Of a stretch of DNA of 64,000 bases, positions 16,308 through 25,117 are shown piece after piece. A program made the translations under genes and the position numbers. The stretch lies in assembly GCF_050717545.1 (NCBI RefSeq), contig NZ_JBOITN010000031.1, positions 1-64,000 on the forward strand. Reading direction: 5' to 3'. Under the pieces are notes generated by a model, which worked only from the letters and a program-made list of their open reading frames with translations, did no database searches and was not told the origin of the DNA. Each line of letters starts with the position of its first letter. The stretch's first letter is position 1. The DNA is from Clostridium_AD sp050717545 (GTDB lineage: Bacteria > Bacillota > Clostridia > Clostridiales > Clostridiaceae).

Positions 16308-17039
16308 TTGAGGAAGGTATCAAAGAATAATCCCATTCCACTTCATTATCAAATAAAGGAAATCTTACAAGAAATGATAGAAAATGAAGTTTTAAAACCA
16401 GGTCAATCAATACCAACAGAAAGAGAGTTATGCGAAGTTCAAGGAGTTAGCAGAATGACTGTAAATAAGGCTATTATGTCCTTAGTAAATGAGGGGTTAA
16501 TTTATAGAGAACAAGGAAAAGGAACTTTCGTGGCTTACCCAAAAGTTAATCGTGAAATATCGCCACTCAAAAGTTTTAGCGAGCAAATGGAACAAAATGG
16601 CGTTATATCTAGAAGTGAAATATTATCTTTTAAAGTAATAAAAGCAACCAAGAAATATAAAATCGAACTAAAAATGCCTGAAAATGAAACTAAAATTATT
16701 GAGATTAAAAGGGTGAGATTTAGTGATGAGCAACCAGTGGCAATCGAAACGGCATTGCTTCCGCTCTATTTATTTATAGGCATGACTAGAGAGATGATTG
16801 AGGATAAATCACTATATGAAATTTTTAGAAAACATTATGGATATAAGCTAGATAAAGCAAAACAAACAATTGAACCCACGATACTTAATGATTATGAAAG
16901 TAAACTTTTAAATCAAGAAGATGCTACTTTGGCATTAATATTTAGCCAAACTACCTATTTAGAAAATGGAATCCCAATTGAATATACTAAGGCAACATTT
17001 AGAAGTGATAAGTATAAATATCAAATCACATTGAAATGA
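16308..17039 (+). CDS. nagR: GntR family regulator, HutC/NagR subgroup
   Basis: A 243-residue repressor with an N-terminal GntR winged helix (residues 8-75; IPLHYQIKEILQEMIENEVL, then SRMTVNKAIMSLVNEGLIYREQGKGTFV) and a C-terminal UTRA effector domain (about 95-240). NagR/YvoA of Bacillus binds amino-sugar phosphates such as GlcNAc-6-P or GlcN-6-P through the UTRA domain and then leaves the DNA. TTG 16308 was chosen because AAGGAGGG lies just before it. It is 195 bases after mupG with its own promoter-like sequence, and nagA and nagB follow closely. It probably controls these three genes, and perhaps more. Confidence 0.9.
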   Translation: MRKVSKNNPIPLHYQIKEILQEMIENEVLKPGQSIPTERELCEVQGVSRMTVNKAIMSLVNEGLIYREQGKGTFVAYPKVNREISPLKSFSEQMEQNGVISRSEILSFKVIKATKKYKIELKMPENETKIIEIKRVRFSDEQPVAIETALLPLYLFIGMTREMIEDKSLYEIFRKHYGYKLDKAKQTIEPTILNDYESKLLNQEDATLALIFSQTTYLENGIPIEYTKATFRSDKYKYQITLK

Positions 17040-17055
17040 TAAATATAAGACGGGG

Positions 17056-18237
17056 GTGATTAATATTAAAGCTATAATTAATGGAAAACTTATTATGAAA
17101 GATAAAGTAATTGATGGCAGCGTAATAATTTTTGACTCGAAAATTATAGATATTATAAGTAAAGATAAATTCGCTGGGTATAAAAAAGAGTATGTAAAGG
17201 AATATAAACAAGAAATGCTAGTGATAGATGCTAAGGGTAAATATGTATCACCAGGATTTATTGATATTCACATTCATGGCTCTGGCGGCTTTGATACTAT
17301 GGACGCTACAAAGGAAGCCTTAAATGGTATAAGTACCACAATTGCTAAAAATGGAGTAACGTCATATTTACCTACTACAATGACTACGGATAGTTTAAGT
17401 ATATATAAAGCGCTAGATGTTGCACGGGGTATTATGAAGTTAGAAGCAAAGGGAGCAAAAGTTTTAGGTGTACATATGGAAGGACCTTTTATAAATGAGA
17501 AGTACAAAGGGGCGCAGAAGGCAGATAATATTATAAAACCAAGTTATGATGTTATAAAGGATTATTTAGATATTATTAAAATCATAACACTTGCTCCAGA
17601 AAAGGATGAAAATCATAGTTTTATAAAAAAAGTTAAAGGTAATTCTGAAATTACATTGTCAATGGGACATACAGATGCAAGTTATGAAGAGGCAGTCCAG
17701 GCAATTGAGGATGGAATAACACATGCAACACATACATTCAATGCTATGACTCCATTAAATCATAGAAAGCCAGGCGTTGTAGGTGCAATATTTACAAGTG
17801 ATATAACTTGCGAGCTAATAGCTGATTTAATACATGTTCATCCTGCAATTTTTAATATACTTATAAATCAAGTAAATAAGAATAAACTGGTACTCATAAC
17901 AGATTCTATGAGAGCTGGTTGCATGAAAGAAGGTACATCTGAGCTTGGTGGACAGAAGGTAACAGTTAAAGACGGGGCTGCAAGACTTCAGGATGGAACA
18001 TTAGCAGGAAGTATTTTAACTTTGAATAAAGCAGTACTTAATATTCTAAGTAATAGTGAACTTAAGATTTATGAAGCAGTTGCAATGGCATCAATTAATC
18101 CAGCAAAAGTAATTAATATGGATAACAAAAAAGGAAGTTTAATGGTTGGATATGACGCAGATATAGTTATTTTTAATGATGATATAGATGTGTTTTTTAC
18201 AATAGTAGAAGGTAAAATAATGTACGAGGCTCATTAG
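17056..18237 (+). CDS. nagA: N-acetylglucosamine-6-phosphate deacetylase
   Basis: A roughly 390-residue amidohydrolase converting GlcNAc-6-P to GlcN-6-P and acetate. Metal- and substrate-site motifs are DIHIHGSGGFD, MEGPFIN, SMGHTDAS, THTFNAMTPLNHRKPG and LITDSMRAG. The length is normal. The start is uncertain: GTG 17056 is the first standard codon but lies inside a near-perfect ribosome binding site (GGGGGTGAT). The homologous start, giving KAIINGKL, would then be ATT at 17065. I give the GTG as the conservative choice. It lies between nagR and nagB and uses product from the MurK kinase. Confidence 0.93.
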   Translation: MINIKAIINGKLIMKDKVIDGSVIIFDSKIIDIISKDKFAGYKKEYVKEYKQEMLVIDAKGKYVSPGFIDIHIHGSGGFDTMDATKEALNGISTTIAKNGVTSYLPTTMTTDSLSIYKALDVARGIMKLEAKGAKVLGVHMEGPFINEKYKGAQKADNIIKPSYDVIKDYLDIIKIITLAPEKDENHSFIKKVKGNSEITLSMGHTDASYEEAVQAIEDGITHATHTFNAMTPLNHRKPGVVGAIFTSDITCELIADLIHVHPAIFNILINQVNKNKLVLITDSMRAGCMKEGTSELGGQKVTVKDGAARLQDGTLAGSILTLNKAVLNILSNSELKIYEAVAMASINPAKVINMDNKKGSLMVGYDADIVIFNDDIDVFFTIVEGKIMYEAH

Positions 18238-18272
18238 TAAAATTTTGAGTATTATTATGAGGTGGTGCAAAT

Positions 18273-18998
18273 ATGAGAATAATAGTAGTAGATAATTATG
18301 AGGAAATGAGTAAAAAAGCGGCATTAATGGTTGCAAGTCAAGTTATGTTAAAGCCTGCAAGTGTATTAGGGCTTGCTACTGGTGATACTCCAGAAGGAAT
18401 GTATAAGGAAATAATTAAGTTGTACGGCAAAGGTGAGGTGGATTTTAAGGAAGTTAGAACTTTTAACTTGGATGAGTATTATGGTTTTAATAAAGAAAAC
18501 CCTCAAAGTTATTATAATTACATGAATACTAACTTGTTTGACAATATAAATATAAGTAAAATAAATATTAATATGCCTGATGGCATGGCAAAGGATGTAG
18601 ATGCCAGTTGCCAGCTTTATGAGGATAAAATAAAGTCAATTGGTGGAATTGATATGCAAGTGCTTGGCATAGGAGGAAATGGACATATTGGCTTTAATGA
18701 ACCAAATGTAAATTTTGAGGCACAAACGCATTTAGTTAATCTTGATGAGGAAACAATAGAAGCAAATTCTAGATTTTTCAAATCAATAGACGATGTTCCG
18801 GTAAAAGCCATAAGTATGGGAATTAAAACAATAATGAACTCTAAGAAAATTATATTACTTGCAAATGGATTAAATAAAGCAGAAGCTATAGAAAAAGCTA
18901 TTAATGGTAAAATAAATCCAAGTATACCTGCTTCAATTTTGCAGCTACATAATGATGTAACAATAATTATAGATAAAGAGGCTGCTAGCAAGTTATAA
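18273..18998 (+). CDS. nagB: Glucosamine-6-phosphate deaminase
   Basis: A 241-residue isomerase/deaminase converting glucosamine-6-P to fructose-6-P and ammonia, the last step that sends amino sugars into glycolysis. Family motifs are GLATGDTPEGMY, FNLDEYYG, GIGGNGHIGFNEP and the active-site region around MGIKTIM. The length is that of the short Bacillus/Clostridium type without the C-terminal extension of the E. coli enzyme. ATG 18273 follows GAGGTGG. It is 35 bases after nagA, and a strong hairpin follows directly. Confidence 0.95.
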   Translation: MRIIVVDNYEEMSKKAALMVASQVMLKPASVLGLATGDTPEGMYKEIIKLYGKGEVDFKEVRTFNLDEYYGFNKENPQSYYNYMNTNLFDNINISKININMPDGMAKDVDASCQLYEDKIKSIGGIDMQVLGIGGNGHIGFNEPNVNFEAQTHLVNLDEETIEANSRFFKSIDDVPVKAISMGIKTIMNSKKIILLANGLNKAEAIEKAINGKINPSIPASILQLHNDVTIIIDKEAASKL

Positions 18999-19046
18999 AA
19001 ACAAAACACCTATATTAGCAAAATTGCTATATAGGTGTTTTGTTTT
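18998..19046. terminator. Bidirectional terminator, nagB and CBS gene
   Basis: AAAACAAAACACCTATAT and its complement ATATAGGTGTTTTGTTTT make a long stem, extended by AGCAA/TTGCT with one bulged T. A-rich and T-rich flanks allow function on both strands between two convergent genes. Confidence 0.9.
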
Positions 19047-19082
19047 AAGATATATATTTATTGAAATATTAATTATCTTTTG

Positions 19083-19514
19083 TTATTTAATTGAAGTCTT
19101 TAATTCGCTATTTTTGTATAATAAATTATAACAATAAGTTATTATATCACTTCTTTTAATTATTCCTATAAAAACACCATTATCATCTACAACGGGAACA
19201 AAATTTTGATCTTTTGCTAGTGATATTAAGCTCTCTATATCTGCACCAATTGATACTGCTTTGTTAGAGAAATGCCTAGGAATATCTTCAATTAAAATCT
19301 TGCTTGTATCATTAAAACTTAAATTTGGGGTATTCTTTAATTTCCACAATAAGTCACCTTCAGTTAAAGTACCTACATAAATTCCTTTTTCATTTACCAG
19401 GGGTACAGAAGTATATCTGTGGTACTCCATTCGTTCTAATGCTTGCCTCATTGTAGAATTCGGCTTTTCATAAACAACTTCATTTTTAGGTGTAAGGAAA
19501 AAAGCTATGTTCAT
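19083..19514 (-). CDS. CBS-domain pair protein
   Basis: A 143-residue cytoplasmic protein made only of two CBS domains (about residues 8-60 and 75-135). These typically bind adenine nucleotides, or c-di-AMP in Gram-positive relatives such as CbpB/DarB. Both repeats show the usual core, for example TSVPLVNEKGIYVGTLTEGDLL and VPVVDDNGVFIGIIKRSDII. There is no catalytic or membrane part, so a ligand-controlled partner-binding role is likely. ATG 19514 follows AAAGGATGGG. It is a single gene convergent with nagB. The ligand cannot be told from sequence. Confidence 0.85.
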   Translation of the reverse strand: MNIAFFLTPKNEVVYEKPNSTMRQALERMEYHRYTSVPLVNEKGIYVGTLTEGDLLWKLKNTPNLSFNDTSKILIEDIPRHFSNKAVSIGADIESLISLAKDQNFVPVVDDNGVFIGIIKRSDIITYCYNLLYKNSELKTSIK

Positions 19515-19640
19515 AGTTTACCCATCCTTTAGAGATTTTTATTTTAGTTTGTCAGTTACCGTTTAATTTCATTATAACATGTACTTGTAGATTTAGTAAT
19601 GTACAATCTATTAAATAAGTCTGATTTTAATAAAATTTGG

Positions 19641-20050
19641 TTAAGAGTTAAGAGTCATTTTTATTAAAGTCTTGTGTTTCCATTTTCCTTTTTTGAACCG
19701 AATAAGGTAGAGAGAACCACGAACAACCCAATCTACGATCATACCTATCCATACGCCTATAAGTCCAAAATTTAATACAATGCCTAAGAGATAACCTCAC
19801 ATTTATAATATTCATAAAGATACTTATTTTCATAGGAGTTTTTGTGTCGCCAGCTCCACGCAAAAGACCATTTGAGATTAAATCAATAGTTATTAATGGG
19901 TAGGTAAGTAAAGTTATGCGTAAATATATATGAGCATTACTTATTACTAGCGGTTCTGCGCTACCAAATAACATGGTAAGAAATTTATTGAAATTTTTAA
20001 TTGGATATATTATGAAGAGTATCCTTAAAAAGATTATATTATGTTCTAAA
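19641..20050 (-). pseudogene. MATE family efflux transporter, truncated and frameshifted remnant
   Basis: The minus strand carries the C-terminal third of a MATE multidrug transporter. The first frame reads FNKFLTMLFGSAEPLVISNA through DLISNGLLRGAGDTKTPMKIS and shifts near 19797. The homologous continuation is in another frame (GYLLGIVLNFGLIGVWIGMI and onward), ending at 19641. The in-frame reading goes back only to about 20050, so the N-terminal two thirds are missing. The truncation and frameshift show it is decayed. Confidence 0.8.
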
Positions 20051-20053
20051 TTG

Positions 20054-20083
20054 TTGGTAAAAAAGACTTTGGTAGATTATAAT
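20054..20083 (+). promoter_or_regulatory. Putative promoter of the ParB/BMP gene
   Basis: TTGGTA (20054-20059) and a perfect TATAAT (20078-20083) are 18 bases apart, 75 bases before the start codon. Confidence 0.5.
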
Positions 20084-20157
20084 AGATATAAGAATATTAA
20101 TGATAATAGGCTGTTGAGGTAATAGTTATTAATCGCTAAAAACTAAGGAGTGAGTTT

Positions 20158-22071
20158 ATGAATGATTTTTCAACTGTTGAAGAATATAAAAAGGCCAGTA
20201 AATTAGCTAAAGCTAGATATTTAGTGGATACTACAAGTGGGTCATCCGGTCATATATCATCCTTAGATAGTATTTTAAAAAAAATAGACATAGTAGCTGA
20301 ATTACCACTGGGAATCAAAAGTATTCCACTAAAAAAAATAAAAGGAACCTATTTTTATACAAGGAGTAGAGATTTTGCAATGAACTTTCTTCCCATTGCC
20401 AGTATCGATAGTGAGTTTTCTATGAAATGGCAAGCTGTATACGCCCATCATATTAATGATGGTATAACTGACCCTATTAAAATCTATGAGTATATGAATC
20501 AATTCTATGTTATGGAGGGAAATAAGCGGGTAAGTGTACTAAAATATGTAGACGCTTATGCAATTGATGGGGATGTTACTAGGCTAGTTCCTAAAAAAGA
20601 TGATAACGATTTAAAAAATATAATATATTACGAATTTTTAAGCTTTAATAATAAGACAGGAATAAATGACATTTGGTTTTCTAAGGAAGGTAGTTTTGTA
20701 CTACTTGATAAGTATTTAGATGATTACAATCCAAAACTTTACTGGTTTGCAAATAAATACGTACATTTTATAAAAAACGTTTACTCACCCTTTAGAAACG
20801 TATTTTATGAACTAGGGGGAGATAAATTAGATATTACCACTGGAGACGCGTTTTTAGAATATATAAAAATTTACGGTATTTCAGATCAATTTGATGAAAC
20901 GAAAAGAAAATCTAGAGTTGAAAAGTTCTTAGTAGAACTTAGAATACTTTCGAATAATAATACAGTAGAAATCCAAACACAACCTTTTGATGTCCATAAG
21001 AAAAATGTTATAACATCATTTACAAATTTAGTAACCACACATAAAAAATTAAAAGTGGTTTTTGTATATGAAAAAACAATTGATACATCAGGTTGGAGTT
21101 ATGTTCAAAATTTAGGAAGATTGTATGCGCAGCAAGAACTCTCGGGGGAAATAGAAACATTTGTTGTAGATAATTTTCAAAATGATAGTGATGGCTACGA
21201 AAGGTTAAGTGAGTTATGTGAAAAAGATTATGACATTGTATTTACTACATCTTCAGCTTATCTTAATATAACATTAAGAGCAGCGTTAAAACACGAAAAT
21301 ATTAAGTTTTTTAACTGCTCTCCGGTAAAGGCATTTAGAAATGTAAGTACTTATTTTGGACGTTCTCATGAACCTAGATTTTTACTTGGCCTTATTGCTG
21401 GGTCAATAACAAAATCTGGTATTATAGGTTATATAGATATTTATAATGAGACAGAGATTATAACAGGAATTAATGCTTTTGCCTTAGGTGTTAAAACTGT
21501 AAATCCTAATGCAAAAGTTATAATTTCATGGCTTAATGAAGCTGGAGATGTGAATAATTCAAAAGATTCAATTCAGGAACTTCATAGGAGTGGTGCAGAT
21601 ATTATAATGCAAAATGACCTAATAGCTTTAGGTAAGGGATCGAGAGACTTTGGTCTATATTCTTTAAAGTACAATGAAAAACAGAAAAAATGGATACCGG
21701 AAGTAAACTACGCTTTAATTACATGGGATTGGGGCATGTTTTACGAGAAAATACTTAGGAATATCGTAAATGGTAGTTTTAAAGGTATATTTAGCACCGA
21801 ATCTAAACGTGTAAGTTTTTGGTGGGGGATGGACTCAGGCCTTGTGGATATTATATATTCAAAACATAATGTTCCAACTCAAACACAAAGACTGGTAGAC
21901 GTAATGCGCGAATTAATTATTGAAAACAGGTTTCATACTTTTGTTGGACCGATATTTGATACAGATGGTGAACTTAGGATAAAAGATGGCGATATTGGAA
22001 ATTACGAAGATATGTTATACATGGACTGGTTTGTAGATAATGTGGTAGGTAATCTTCCAGGAGTAGAGTAG
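20158..22071 (+). CDS. ParB-like domain fused to BMP-family binding domain, cytoplasmic
   Basis: A 637-residue protein with two parts. The first 280 residues include a ParB/sulfiredoxin-like segment around 75-150 with the signature FYVMEGNKRVSVLKY. From about residue 300 to 600 it matches the BMP (basic membrane protein, PnrA/Med-like) periplasmic-binding fold: LKVVFVYEKTIDTSGWSYVQ, SPVKAFRNVSTYFGRSHEPRFLLGLIAGS, and GADIIMQND. BMP proteins normally bind nucleosides as ABC-transporter lipoproteins. This one has no signal peptide or lipobox and no transporter genes nearby, so it is probably a cytoplasmic sensor or DNA-linked protein. ATG 20158 follows AAGGAGTGA. The phosphoesterase gene follows at 20 bases. 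Confidence 0.8.
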   Translation: MNDFSTVEEYKKASKLAKARYLVDTTSGSSGHISSLDSILKKIDIVAELPLGIKSIPLKKIKGTYFYTRSRDFAMNFLPIASIDSEFSMKWQAVYAHHINDGITDPIKIYEYMNQFYVMEGNKRVSVLKYVDAYAIDGDVTRLVPKKDDNDLKNIIYYEFLSFNNKTGINDIWFSKEGSFVLLDKYLDDYNPKLYWFANKYVHFIKNVYSPFRNVFYELGGDKLDITTGDAFLEYIKIYGISDQFDETKRKSRVEKFLVELRILSNNNTVEIQTQPFDVHKKNVITSFTNLVTTHKKLKVVFVYEKTIDTSGWSYVQNLGRLYAQQELSGEIETFVVDNFQNDSDGYERLSELCEKDYDIVFTTSSAYLNITLRAALKHENIKFFNCSPVKAFRNVSTYFGRSHEPRFLLGLIAGSITKSGIIGYIDIYNETEIITGINAFALGVKTVNPNAKVIISWLNEAGDVNNSKDSIQELHRSGADIIMQNDLIALGKGSRDFGLYSLKYNEKQKKWIPEVNYALITWDWGMFYEKILRNIVNGSFKGIFSTESKRVSFWWGMDSGLVDIIYSKHNVPTQTQRLVDVMRELIIENRFHTFVGPIFDTDGELRIKDGDIGNYEDMLYMDWFVDNVVGNLPGVE

Positions 22072-22091
22072 GATATTTAAAAGAAAAGTAG

Positions 22092-22688
22092 GTGATTAAA
22101 GTTAAGGTTTTATTAGTTTCAGATGTTGAAGATGATTATATTTGGGAACATTTTGACCAGGAAAAATTTAAAGATATTGAACTTGTAATTTCTTGTGGAG
22201 ATTTAAAAGCAGATTATTTAGAATTTCTAGCTGATATGATTAAAGCACCCGTAATTTATGTTAATGGTAATCATGATGGATCGTATTTACAAAAACCGCC
22301 AGGTGGATGTATTCCTATTGATGATAAGATTTTAGTATATAAGAACATTAGAATATTGGGCCTTGGAGGATCTGTTGACTATAGTAAGGGCCCTTTTCAA
22401 TATTCTCAAAAGGATATGAAAAAAAGACTTAAGAAGTTGAAATTTTCTTTATGGAAAAATAAAGGTGTGGATATATTAGTAACACATTCACCCGCTAAAG
22501 GAATGGGCGATGGAGAAGATCGTTGCCATAAGGGTTTTGAAGTGTTTATTGATATTTTAAACAAATACTCTCCAAAATTTTTCTTTTACGGTCACCAACA
22601 CTTACAGTATGGTAGAGGTGAAAGAAAAATGATATATAACACTACTACACTTGTAAATGCTTTTAAATATCATATTATTGATGTTTAA
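22092..22688 (+). CDS. Calcineurin-like metallophosphoesterase
   Basis: A protein of about 195-198 residues with the dinuclear metal motifs of the family: a D-x-E variant of the usual first D-x-H (SDVEDDY), CGDLKADY, GNHD (VNGNHDG), THSP (VTHSPAKG) and GHQH (YGHQHLQ). It probably hydrolyses a phosphodiester or phosphoester; the substrate is unknown. The start is unclear. GTG 22092 is the first standard codon but lies inside the ribosome-binding-like AGTAGGTGAT. The family start KVLLVSD would correspond to ATT 22095 or GTT 22101. It is 20 bases after the ParB/BMP gene, so the two are likely co-transcribed. Confidence 0.88.
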   Translation: MIKVKVLLVSDVEDDYIWEHFDQEKFKDIELVISCGDLKADYLEFLADMIKAPVIYVNGNHDGSYLQKPPGGCIPIDDKILVYKNIRILGLGGSVDYSKGPFQYSQKDMKKRLKKLKFSLWKNKGVDILVTHSPAKGMGDGEDRCHKGFEVFIDILNKYSPKFFFYGHQHLQYGRGERKMIYNTTTLVNAFKYHIIDV

Positions 22689-22717
22689 TAAATTAACTTA
22701 TTAAATATTTTTTGGGT

Positions 22718-22789
22718 AAGAAAAAGTATATATTATGTATAATGCATTAATCATATTGCAATACGCGTAATATATACTTTTTCTTTTTT
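22718..22789. terminator. Bidirectional terminator
   Basis: AAGAAAAAGTATATATTA (22718-22735) and its perfect 18-bp complement (22768-22785) form a long stem, followed by a T-rich run. It separates the convergent phosphoesterase and DMT transporter genes. Confidence 0.85.
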
Positions 22790-22796
22790 ATCGACA

Positions 22797-23696
22797 TTAT
22801 ATAGGGTTAGAAATATTCTTTCTTTTTGAAAAATCCCATTTAGTCTCTGTTGTTATAATTGCGATGAATATAATTAAACACCCTAAAACCATTTTTGGAG
22901 TAAATATCTCATCAAGTATTATTACTGATAAAATAGAACCAAAAACTGACTCTAGACATAAAATAATAGCAGCATGCGAGGCGGTAGTATATTTTTGAGC
23001 TACATTTTGTACTAGAAACGCAAGCATTGTGCTGAAAATTCCTAAATAACCGATTGCAAGTATTGTATCTAAGTTTAATGGTTGCGGTTTTGGTTCGAAA
23101 ATCAAAGCAGCTATAATTGAGAACACTGCAGCTGACCCTAACTGTATTATTACTAATATAATAACATCAACTTTTTTAGCGAAAAACCCAACAGCAACTA
23201 TATGAGCTGCGAAAAATACTGCGCATAATAAGGTTAAACTGTCTCCGATGCTAAAATGCATCCTGCTGCCCAAAGTTAACAAACCTATTCCTACAAAACA
23301 TAGAAAAGCAGATATTAGAGAATAAACATCTGGTTTTTTTTTGCTAATAGCCCAGTACAAGAAGGGTACAATAACAACATTAGTTCCAGTTAAAAAAGCA
23401 TTTTTACCAGCAGTTGTATATTTCATACCAATGGTTTGAGCTGCGAAACCTAAAAACAGAAGAAAGCCAACCATAGTCCCAATTTTCAAATCCCTTTTAG
23501 TTATAAGTTTAATTTTATTTCTGAAAATTAATAACATAATTAAAACAGAAATGCCAAAACGCAATGCTACTATATAAAAAGGCGAGACACTATCTAAAGC
23601 ACCTTTAACTGCTATAAATCCACCACCCCAAACAAGTGCTACGAGTAGCAAGGACACATCCGCGAGGATGCTCTTTTTTTTGCCTGTATTTTTCAT
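22797..23696 (-). CDS. DMT (EamA) family transporter
   Basis: A 299-residue membrane protein with ten predicted helices in two EamA repeats. The first begins ALVWGGGFIAVKGALDSVSPFYIVALRF, the classic signature, and the second contains LCLESVFGSILSVIILDE. Members export metabolites or amino acids; the substrate is not predictable. ATG 23696 is preceded by AAAGGAG. It stands alone, with a bidirectional terminator at its 3' end. Confidence 0.9.
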   Translation of the reverse strand: MKNTGKKKSILADVSLLLVALVWGGGFIAVKGALDSVSPFYIVALRFGISVLIMLLIFRNKIKLITKRDLKIGTMVGFLLFLGFAAQTIGMKYTTAGKNAFLTGTNVVIVPFLYWAISKKKPDVYSLISAFLCFVGIGLLTLGSRMHFSIGDSLTLLCAVFFAAHIVAVGFFAKKVDVIILVIIQLGSAAVFSIIAALIFEPKPQPLNLDTILAIGYLGIFSTMLAFLVQNVAQKYTTASHAAIILCLESVFGSILSVIILDEIFTPKMVLGCLIIFIAIITTETKWDFSKRKNISNPI

Positions 23697-23855
23697 AATT
23701 AGAACTCCTTTAAAAAATAATAATTTGGATAATAAATTTATTTTATCACAAAAGTAAGTATTAACCTAAATCAAAATTTGAGAGAACTACACTTTCTAAT
23801 ACTTTTCATAGTTTAGAACATGTAATGTAGATACATCTACTCTCTTTTATATCCA

Positions 23856-23884
23856 TTGACATTGAATATTAACATATTTATAAT
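23856..23884 (+). promoter_or_regulatory. Promoter of the cysteine desulfurase-thiI unit
   Basis: Perfect TTGACA (23856-23861) and perfect TATAAT (23879-23884) are 17 bases apart. A small dyad GTAGAT/ATCTAC (23828-23841) lies just upstream. Confidence 0.85.
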
Positions 23885-23974
23885 TAAATAAAGTAGAGTG
23901 AATTAATAAGAATTAATGCAGATATTTTAGTATACAGAGATATCACTAGATATAACGAGGAGAGATATAAAAAC

Positions 23975-25117
23975 ATGGAAATATATTTAGATAATAGTGC
24001 AACAACAAAACCGTATGAGGAAGTTATTGAGGTTTCTTGTAGTGCTATGAGAGATTATTATGGAAATCCATCATCAGCACATGGGTTAGGGTTTAAGGCC
24101 GAGAAAAAAATCAGGAGTGCTAGAGCAAATATAGCTAAAAGCATAAATGCTACGAGTGAGGAAATAATATTTACATCAGGAGGAAGTGAAAGTAATAATT
24201 TTCTTATAAAGGGATTTTCTAAAATCGCTTCTGATATAATAACTACAAAAATAGAACATTCAAGTGTTTTAAATACCTTTAAGGCAATAGAAGAGTCAGG
24301 AGTAAAGGTTACTTATATTGATGTAGACGACAATGGTAGAGTCGATGTAGACAAGCTAATAAGTAGCATAACTCGTGACACACAAATTGTTAGTGTAATG
24401 CACGTTAACAATGAGGTAGGAGTAATTCAGGATATTGAGCTTATAGGTAAATTAATTAAAGAAAAAAGTAGTAGGGTTAAATTTCATGTAGATGCAGTGC
24501 AGAGTTATGGAAAGCTTCCTATTGATGTACAAAAATCTAATATTGATTTATTATCTACTAGTGCACATAAAATACATGGACCACGAGGAGTTGGGTTTGC
24601 ATACATAAGGAAAGGACTTATACCTAAAAGTTTAATAAGTGGTGGTGGGCAAGAAAGAAATTTAAGATCTGGTACAGAAAATGTTGCAGGGATTGTTGGA
24701 TTTGAAACTGCAGTTGAAATTATATGTAAAAACAGACAAGATAATTTCAATAAAGTTTTAGATGTGAAAAAATATTTCATAGAAAGTCTCGCAAGTGTAG
24801 AAGATATTAAAATTAATAGTGATCTAAGCGATAACTTTACACCTTATATTTTAAGTGTTTCATTTATTGGAGTTAAGGGTGAGGTTTTACTTCATTCATT
24901 AGAAGATAAAGGGATTTATGTTTCTACAGGTTCAGCATGTTCTTCTAAAAGTCATAAAACCAGTGAAATATTAAAAGCTCTTGGAAGAACTTCGCAGGAG
25001 CAAGCTGGAACTGTGCGTTTTAGTTTTTCCGAATATAATACTAAGGATGAGGTAGACTATGTTATAATCGAATTGAATAAAATATTAAAGTTTTTGAGAA
25101 AACTAAATAAAAGATAA
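23975..25117 (+). CDS. Cysteine desulfurase, NifS/IscS-like, partner of ThiI
   Basis: A 380-residue PLP enzyme that takes sulfur from cysteine onto its own cysteine as persulfide. The PLP lysine is K199 (TSAHKIHGPRG) and the persulfide cysteine is C321 in STGSACSSKSHKTSEIL. HVNNEVGVIQDI and the N-terminal YLDNSATTKP are family marks. In Bacillus and clostridia the paralogue next to thiI (NifZ) supplies sulfur for 4-thiouridine in tRNA; the gene order here is the same, with thiI 93 bases downstream. ATG 23975 follows GAGGAGAG. It could also serve Fe-S assembly, but no iscU or sufU is near. Confidence 0.93.
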   Translation: MEIYLDNSATTKPYEEVIEVSCSAMRDYYGNPSSAHGLGFKAEKKIRSARANIAKSINATSEEIIFTSGGSESNNFLIKGFSKIASDIITTKIEHSSVLNTFKAIEESGVKVTYIDVDDNGRVDVDKLISSITRDTQIVSVMHVNNEVGVIQDIELIGKLIKEKSSRVKFHVDAVQSYGKLPIDVQKSNIDLLSTSAHKIHGPRGVGFAYIRKGLIPKSLISGGGQERNLRSGTENVAGIVGFETAVEIICKNRQDNFNKVLDVKKYFIESLASVEDIKINSDLSDNFTPYILSVSFIGVKGEVLLHSLEDKGIYVSTGSACSSKSHKTSEILKALGRTSQEQAGTVRFSFSEYNTKDEVDYVIIELNKILKFLRKLNKR

